Below the pieces are notes generated by a model. The model worked only from the letters and a program-made list of their open reading frames with translations. It was not told where the DNA came from and made no database searches. A stretch of DNA of 27,811 nucleotides from positions 1 to 27,811 of the forward strand of contig JBIKMC010000010.1 in assembly GCA_044359405.1 (NCBI GenBank), given 5' to 3'. Both the position numbers and the translations under genes were made by a program. Each line of letters begins with the position of its first letter. Within the stretch, counting starts at the first letter, position 1. This document shows positions 23,571 through 27,811 of the stretch, piece after piece. Source of the DNA: SYIM01 sp044359405 (lineage in GTDB: Bacteria > Pseudomonadota > Gammaproteobacteria > Burkholderiales > Burkholderiaceae_E).

Positions 23571-24998
23571 ATGAGCATGAACCTTGTCGTTCTTCTGTAC
23601 CTCATCGCCTCGGTGTTCTTTATCCAGGCACTGAAGGGTCTGTCGCACCCCTCAACCTCGCGCATTGGCAATACCTTCGGCATGGTCGGCATGGCCATTG
23701 CCGTCCTCACCACAGTCGCCCTAGCCTTCAAGCTGCGCCCCGAAATCGCAGCCGCCGGCATGGGCTGGGTTCTGGCCGGCCTGCTGGTTGGGGGCACCAT
23801 CGGCACGCTGATGGCCAAACGTGTCGAAATGACCAAAATGCCAGAGCTGGTCGCCTTCATGCACTCCATGATCGGCCTGGCTGCGGTCTTCATCGCGATT
23901 GCCGCTGTGGCCGAGCCCTGGGCTTTCAACATCGTCCAAAAAGGGCAGCCCATTCCCATGGGCAACCGCATTGAGCTGTTCATCGGTACCTTTGTGGGCG
24001 CCATCACCTTCTCAGGTTCGGTCATCGCCTTCGGCAAACTCTCGGGCAAGTACAAGTTCCGTCTGTTTCAGGGCGCGCCCGTCACGTTTGGCGGGCAGCA
24101 CATGCTCAATCTGGTGCTGGCCATCATCATGATCGCGATGGGTGCGTGGTTCGCCGCGACCGAGCAGTGGCTGCCGTTCGCCATCATGACGGCCATCGCC
24201 TTTGTGCTGGGTGTGCTCATCATCATCCCCATCGGCGGCGCCGATATGCCGGTGGTGGTGTCCATGCTCAACAGCTACTCGGGCTGGGCGGCGGCGGGCA
24301 TCGGGTTCTCGCTCAATAACTCCATGCTCATCATCGCGGGTTCGCTGGTGGGCTCCTCGGGCGCCATCCTGTCTTACATCATGTGTAAGGCCATGAACCG
24401 CTCGTTCTTCAACGTCATCCTGGGCGGATTCGGCGGCGAAGCGGCAGCGGCCAGCAGCGGTCCTCAGGCGCAGCGCCCGGTCAAATCGGGCTCGCCCGAC
24501 GATGCGGCCTTTCTGCTGTCCAACGCCGAAAGCGTCATCATCGTGCCCGGTTATGGTCTTGCAGTCGCCCGTGCCCAGCACCCCCTCAAAGAGCTCACCG
24601 ACAAGCTGGTCGCACGTGGCATCTCGGTCAAGTACGCCATTCATCCGGTGGCCGGTCGCATGCCGGGCCACATGAACGTGCTGTTGGCCGAGGCCGAAGT
24701 GCCTTACGACCAGGTCTTCGAAATGGAAGACATCAACTCTGAGTTCGGCGACACCGATGTGGTACTGGTACTGGGCGCCAACGACGTGGTCAACCCGGCT
24801 GCCAAAGATCCCAAGTCACCCATCGCCGGCATGCCCATTCTTGAGGCCCACAAAGCCCGTCAGGTCATTGTCAACAAGCGCTCAATGGCCTCAGGCTATG
24901 CAGGTCTCGACAATGAGTTGTTCTACATGGAGCGCACCATGATGGTCTTTGGCGACGCCAAGAAGGTCGTCGAAGACATGGTGAAGGCAGTCGAGTGA
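23571..24998 (+). CDS. pntB: NAD(P) transhydrogenase subunit beta
   Basis: 475-residue beta subunit: an N-terminal half of about eight to nine membrane spans (rest of domain II) and a C-terminal NADP(H)-binding domain III. Typical segments are HPSTSRIGNTFGMVGM near residues 24-39, NSYSGWAAAGIGFSLNN in the membrane part, PGYGLAVARAQHPLKEL (NADP loop) and VVLVLGANDVVNPAAKDP. It lies 15 nt after pntAB with AAGGAC as ribosome site. It is the last gene of the operon; an inverted repeat 25 nt beyond the stop probably ends transcription. Confidence 0.98.
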   Translation: MSMNLVVLLYLIASVFFIQALKGLSHPSTSRIGNTFGMVGMAIAVLTTVALAFKLRPEIAAAGMGWVLAGLLVGGTIGTLMAKRVEMTKMPELVAFMHSMIGLAAVFIAIAAVAEPWAFNIVQKGQPIPMGNRIELFIGTFVGAITFSGSVIAFGKLSGKYKFRLFQGAPVTFGGQHMLNLVLAIIMIAMGAWFAATEQWLPFAIMTAIAFVLGVLIIIPIGGADMPVVVSMLNSYSGWAAAGIGFSLNNSMLIIAGSLVGSSGAILSYIMCKAMNRSFFNVILGGFGGEAAAASSGPQAQRPVKSGSPDDAAFLLSNAESVIIVPGYGLAVARAQHPLKELTDKLVARGISVKYAIHPVAGRMPGHMNVLLAEAEVPYDQVFEMEDINSEFGDTDVVLVLGANDVVNPAAKDPKSPIAGMPILEAHKARQVIVNKRSMASGYAGLDNELFYMERTMMVFGDAKKVVEDMVKAVE

Positions 24999-25088
24999 TC
25001 AGTCGGCCCGCAGGCAAGGAGACTGCGGCTGGGTCACCAGCCGCAGGTTAGCCCAAGTAACGGCAGCCTGATACTCAGTCGGCCCGCA
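24999..25088. repeat. 14-bp direct repeat flanking the pntB/ligase junction
   Basis: TCAGTCGGCCCGCA occurs at 24999-25012, directly after the pntB stop, and again at 25075-25088, where it encodes the last codons and stop (Arg-Ala-Asp) of the benzoate-CoA ligase on the minus strand. The 62 bp between the copies contain the convergent hairpin. Confidence 0.85.
25023..25046. terminator. Convergent hairpin between pntB and benzoate-CoA ligase
   Basis: A perfect 10-bp stem (CTGCGGCTGG/CCAGCCGCAG) with a 4-nt loop lies between two convergent genes. There is no T-run on either side, so it is a likely but not textbook bidirectional terminator. Confidence 0.65.
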
Positions 25089-26679
25089 ATCGAAAGCGTT
25101 GGATTTTGCCGGTTGCGGTCTTAGGTAACTCGCCCACAAACTCGATCCAGCGCGGGTATTTAAAGGGCGCAAGGCGGCTCTTGACATGCGCCTTGAGAGT
25201 CTCACGCATGGCATCTCCGCCTTCATGACCGGGCTTGAGCACCACGAAGGCTTTGGGCTTGACCAAAGCATCGGCATCCGATGCGCCCACCACCGCCGCC
25301 TCAAGCACGGCGTCATGGCTACTCAGCGCTGACTCCACCTCAAAGGGCGAGACATACTGCCCGCTGACTTTGAGCATGTCGTCCGAACGGCCCGCGTAGG
25401 TGTAATAGCCCTGAGCGTCGCGCACATATTTGTCACCGCTTCGCGTCCACTCACCCTGAAACGTCGTCCGACTGCGCTCGCGCTGATTCCAATAGGCCGC
25501 GGCGGCCGTTGCACCGCGAATATACAGATCGCCCACTTCGCCATCGGCGACCGCACTACCCTGCTCATCAAGCAGGCGGATGTCGTATCCCGGCACGGGC
25601 TTCCCGGTGGTGCCATAGCGTACCGATCCACTGCGGTTGGACAAAAAGATATGCAGCATCTCGGTCGAACCAATGCCATCCAGAATTTCGACGCCGGTTC
25701 GCTCACTGAACCGCGTGCCGATCTGTTCAGGCAGGGCCTCCCCGGCTGATGCACATACCCGCAGATGCAGCTGCTCGCGGCTGGGAAACCCCTCATTGGC
25801 CAGCATCGCCGCATACAGCGTCGGCACGCCGCAATACACCGTGGGTTTGAGACCGCCCGCTGGCGACGCGCCCGTCAGTCTGCGAAACACCGCGTCGGGC
25901 GTGGGTCGCTCAGCCATCAGTATCGTGGTCGCCCCGACCGCCAGCGGAAAACTCAGTCCATTGCCCAGGCCATAGGCGAAAAACAGCTTGGCCGCCGAGA
26001 ACACCACGTCATGTTCGTTGATGCCGAGCACTGGAATGCCGTAAAGACCCGCGGTCTGCAAAAGACTGGCGTGCACATGCACGCAACCTTTGGGGGCACC
26101 GGTGGAACCCGACGAATACAGCCAGAAACATGCCTCATCGGCCACTGTCGCAGCCGGCTCAAACACTTCATCACCGTCGGCAAGCATCGCCTCAAAGGCT
26201 GAGGTTTCAGTCGCAGGCGCGTTGGACACAATTACCTGTTGAAGGCTGTCAATCGTCCCGTCCAACAATCCTTCAAAGGACGGCAACAGTGTCTGCGAGA
26301 CAAACAGTACCCGCGCCCGTGAGTCACGCAGCATGTATTCGTAGTCCTGCCGCTTGAGCAGGGTATTAACCGCAACAGGTACCACACCCGCCTTGATCGC
26401 GCCCAGAAACGCCACCGGCCAGTCGATGGTATCCAGCATGCAGATCATCACCCGTTCTTCGCGACGCAACCCCATGGCCAACAGGGCCGAGGCAAATCGA
26501 TTCACCCGCCGAGTAAGTTCGCGATACGTGCAGGCCGAGCGGTCGTCGACATAGGCCAGCTTGTCGGCCCGCCCCGCCTGCAGGTTACGATCAAGGAGAT
26601 CGTGTGCTGCGTTGTAAATCCGCGGTACTTGAATGCCAGGCGGGCTGCTGCTGTGATCGAACTGCGTCAAGCGTGTCAT
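25075..26679 (-). CDS. bclA: Benzoate-CoA ligase
   Basis: 534-residue AMP-forming acyl-CoA synthetase of the benzoate-CoA ligase family, which activates benzoate to benzoyl-CoA with ATP, the first step of the box (aerobic) and bzd/bad (anaerobic) routes. The N-terminal region (NAAHDLLDRNL; LAYVDDRSACTYREL) and VAVNTLLKRQDYEYML near 102-117 are typical of benzoate ligases. The adenylation loop YSSGSTGAPKG is at 188-198, the hinge region AGRSDDMLKVSGQYVSPFEVE follows later, and the catalytic Lys525 is in TATGKIQRF. The gene follows boxR by 23 nt on the same strand, so the two form an operon. Specificity for benzoate over substituted benzoates is inferred from family and context. Confidence 0.9.
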   Translation of the reverse strand: MTRLTQFDHSSSPPGIQVPRIYNAAHDLLDRNLQAGRADKLAYVDDRSACTYRELTRRVNRFASALLAMGLRREERVMICMLDTIDWPVAFLGAIKAGVVPVAVNTLLKRQDYEYMLRDSRARVLFVSQTLLPSFEGLLDGTIDSLQQVIVSNAPATETSAFEAMLADGDEVFEPAATVADEACFWLYSSGSTGAPKGCVHVHASLLQTAGLYGIPVLGINEHDVVFSAAKLFFAYGLGNGLSFPLAVGATTILMAERPTPDAVFRRLTGASPAGGLKPTVYCGVPTLYAAMLANEGFPSREQLHLRVCASAGEALPEQIGTRFSERTGVEILDGIGSTEMLHIFLSNRSGSVRYGTTGKPVPGYDIRLLDEQGSAVADGEVGDLYIRGATAAAAYWNQRERSRTTFQGEWTRSGDKYVRDAQGYYTYAGRSDDMLKVSGQYVSPFEVESALSSHDAVLEAAVVGASDADALVKPKAFVVLKPGHEGGDAMRETLKAHVKSRLAPFKYPRWIEFVGELPKTATGKIQRFRLRAD

Positions 26680-26702
26680 CGCTGAAGTCTCCTCTGGATT
26701 TT

Positions 26703-27662
26703 TTATGGTGCCGCGAGAGGCAACCGATCAGACACATCATCGGACAGCGCCTCAGTAGCCGCCCCATCGAACGGTGCATTGCGGGGCTCACTCAGCGGCT
26801 CGTGCGCTAGCGCCGATGCAAGCGCCACGAGCGATGCCTCAACAGTCGCACCGCTGGTGTCAACGACCGCATCGGCCATGGCATAGAGCGGGTCGCGCTG
26901 AGCGAGAATGGCACGCAACTCGGCCATGGCCTGCGCACGCCCTTTCATGGGGCGCAGATCACCCTGAGCGATCACACGATCCATATGCTCGGCGGCCGAC
27001 GCCTTGAGCCAAACCGTAAAGCAGCGCTCACGCAACAACGCATAGGTGGCCTCTTCCAGAACTACAGAGCCCCCGGTTGCAATCACCATGGGCTCGCTAC
27101 GCGCCGTCAATGTCTGCAACACACGCCGCTCGGCATCCCGATAGGTCTGCTGACCATACAGGGAAAAAATATTTTCAAGACTGGCGCCGAGCTCGCGTTC
27201 GATTGCTTCGTCCAGTTCGACAAACCGGATGTGCAGACGGGCCGCGAGCAGCCGCCCCAGCGTTGATTTGCCAGCACCCCGCAGACCAATCAGCGCAATA
27301 CGACCGGCCCGTCGTGCGCCACCATCGCCGTACCGTCGCACCAGTGCCTCGATCGCCGCCTGGCGATGCGATGCGCTCAGACCACGCAACACGCGCATCG
27401 CCTGATCAATGCCGGCGTCGCGCTCCTGCCCGCTCAGCAGGCTCTCAAGGTCGCAGTCGAGTGCGCTGGCAACTTTGCGAATCAGCAGAATGGAAATGTT
27501 GCCCGCGCCCGATTCAAGCTGGGCCAGGTAACGTTCTGACAGGCCAGATGCCAGAGACAGTTCACGGCGGGTCAGCCCAAGCTGCTGCCGACGGTCCCGT
27601 ACCCGATGCCCCAGCGAGGACAGGAACTCGTTGTCATCGGCACTCTTGCTGGAATCAACCAC
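26703..27662 (-). CDS. boxR: BoxR/BzdR-type regulator (XRE helix-turn-helix plus shikimate kinase-like domain)
   Basis: 319-residue transcription regulator of benzoate degradation. The N-terminal XRE-type DNA-binding domain spans about residues 16-76 (RVRDRRQQLGLTRRELSLAS). A linker leads to a shikimate kinase-like effector domain at about 120-285 with P-loop GLRGAGKST (126-134) and FVELDEAIERELG. BzdR and BoxR of Azoarcus have this fusion and use benzoyl-CoA as inducer to relieve repression. The start is a GTG at 27662, with GGGGAA about 11 nt upstream; there is no better ATG. It heads an operon with benzoate-CoA ligase. The C-terminal 30 residues after the kinase fold are unconserved. Other box genes are expected beyond the right edge. 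Confidence 0.93.
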   Translation of the reverse strand: MVDSSKSADDNEFLSSLGHRVRDRRQQLGLTRRELSLASGLSERYLAQLESGAGNISILLIRKVASALDCDLESLLSGQERDAGIDQAMRVLRGLSASHRQAAIEALVRRYGDGGARRAGRIALIGLRGAGKSTLGRLLAARLHIRFVELDEAIERELGASLENIFSLYGQQTYRDAERRVLQTLTARSEPMVIATGGSVVLEEATYALLRERCFTVWLKASAAEHMDRVIAQGDLRPMKGRAQAMAELRAILAQRDPLYAMADAVVDTSGATVEASLVALASALAHEPLSEPRNAPFDGAATEALSDDVSDRLPLAAP

Positions 27663-27698
27663 TGACTGTATTTCCCCGGGGGATTAAGCTGCCGACCA

Positions 27699-27800
27699 TG
27701 CACCCACGCTCGGAGGGATGCTCAAAAATGCACTATTACGCTTTTTTATGGGTTTGATGCGATTTTTATGCACTATATCGCCTATTTGGCCTGCTGGCAA
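27699..27800 (-). promoter_or_regulatory. Candidate boxR promoter with phased TGCA operator motifs
   Basis: On the minus strand TTGCCA (27800-27795) and TATAGT (27777-27772), 17 nt apart, form a good sigma-70 promoter. The -10 overlaps one copy of the 9-bp direct repeat ATGCACTAT (27768-27776); the other copy is at 27728-27736. TGCA occurs at 27699, 27729 and 27769, that is, spaced 30 and 40 bp, on one face of the helix. BzdR/BoxR operators contain TGCA repeats, so this fits autoregulation. Confidence 0.6.
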
Positions 27801-27811
27801 TCGAGTCTTCA

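Noticed and set aside
24999..25316. 105-codon frame ending after the benzoate-CoA ligase stop
   Set aside because: It is an out-of-frame shadow of the ligase; the shared last residues come from the 14-bp direct repeat.
1..27811. tRNA, rRNA, insertion sequences, prophage, integrase or toxin-antitoxin genes
   Set aside because: I looked for cloverleaf sequences, transposase-like frames and terminal inverted repeats and found none that I could support.

Overview
This window is chromosomal DNA of a GC-rich purple phototrophic proteobacterium. The best guess is a betaproteobacterium, either a purple non-sulfur or an aerobic anoxygenic phototroph. The evidence is a core part of a photosynthesis gene cluster (crtEF-bchCXYZ-pufBALMC superoperon plus bchI, bchD and bchO) lying beside nudJ-mnmA, a three-subunit pntAA-pntAB-pntB transhydrogenase, and a BoxR-type regulator with a benzoate-CoA ligase, a pair typical of aerobic benzoyl-CoA (box) degradation in betaproteobacteria. 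The lineage is inferred; no rRNA or other marker gene is present.

Layout. Positions 227-4310 (+) hold a tripartite TRAP transporter (dctP, dctQ, dctM) followed closely by a CapA-like metallophosphatase-fold gene. A strong rho-independent terminator at 4369-4402 faces the other way and closes the photosynthesis superoperon. From 15618 down to 4539 (-) run crtE, crtF, bchC, bchX, bchY, bchZ, pufB, a 74-codon single-membrane-span gene, pufA, pufL, pufM and pufC. pufB (48 codons) and the 74-codon gene are small and easily missed. bchO (15719-16669, +) is divergent from crtE across an apparent PpsR/CrtJ operator and collides tail to tail with bchD (55 bp overlap). bchI and bchD (-) sit downstream of an unrecognised three-span membrane protein, mnmA and a NudJ-like Nudix gene. 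At 22120-24998 (+) lies pntAA-pntAB-pntB. At 25075-27662 (-) lie benzoate-CoA ligase and boxR, with a promoter/operator candidate at the right edge.

How the genes work together. BchI and BchD (with BchO as a putative helper) belong to the Mg-chelatase step. BchX, BchY and BchZ reduce the chlorin to a bacteriochlorin, and BchC oxidises the C3 hydroxyethyl group. CrtE makes geranylgeranyl diphosphate for carotenoids and the pigment tail, and CrtF O-methylates carotenoids. PufL, PufM and PufC form the reaction centre with its tetrahaem donor, and PufB and PufA form LH1. Two tandem TGT-N12-ACA sites upstream of bchC and an overlapping set between crtE and bchO suggest PpsR/CrtJ redox and light control. 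Hairpins between bchZ and pufB and between pufA and pufL suggest segmental mRNA control of the antenna-to-reaction-centre ratio. Many pigment genes (bchFNBHLM, bchG, bchP, puhA, crtB, crtI and others) are not in this window and must lie elsewhere.

Most notable points: the extra membrane gene between pufB and pufA; bchO inverted relative to its usual place after bchD; the bchO start codon inside an operator with no visible ribosome binding site; 12-bp tandem repeats in both chelatase genes; and helically phased TGCA motifs upstream of boxR.
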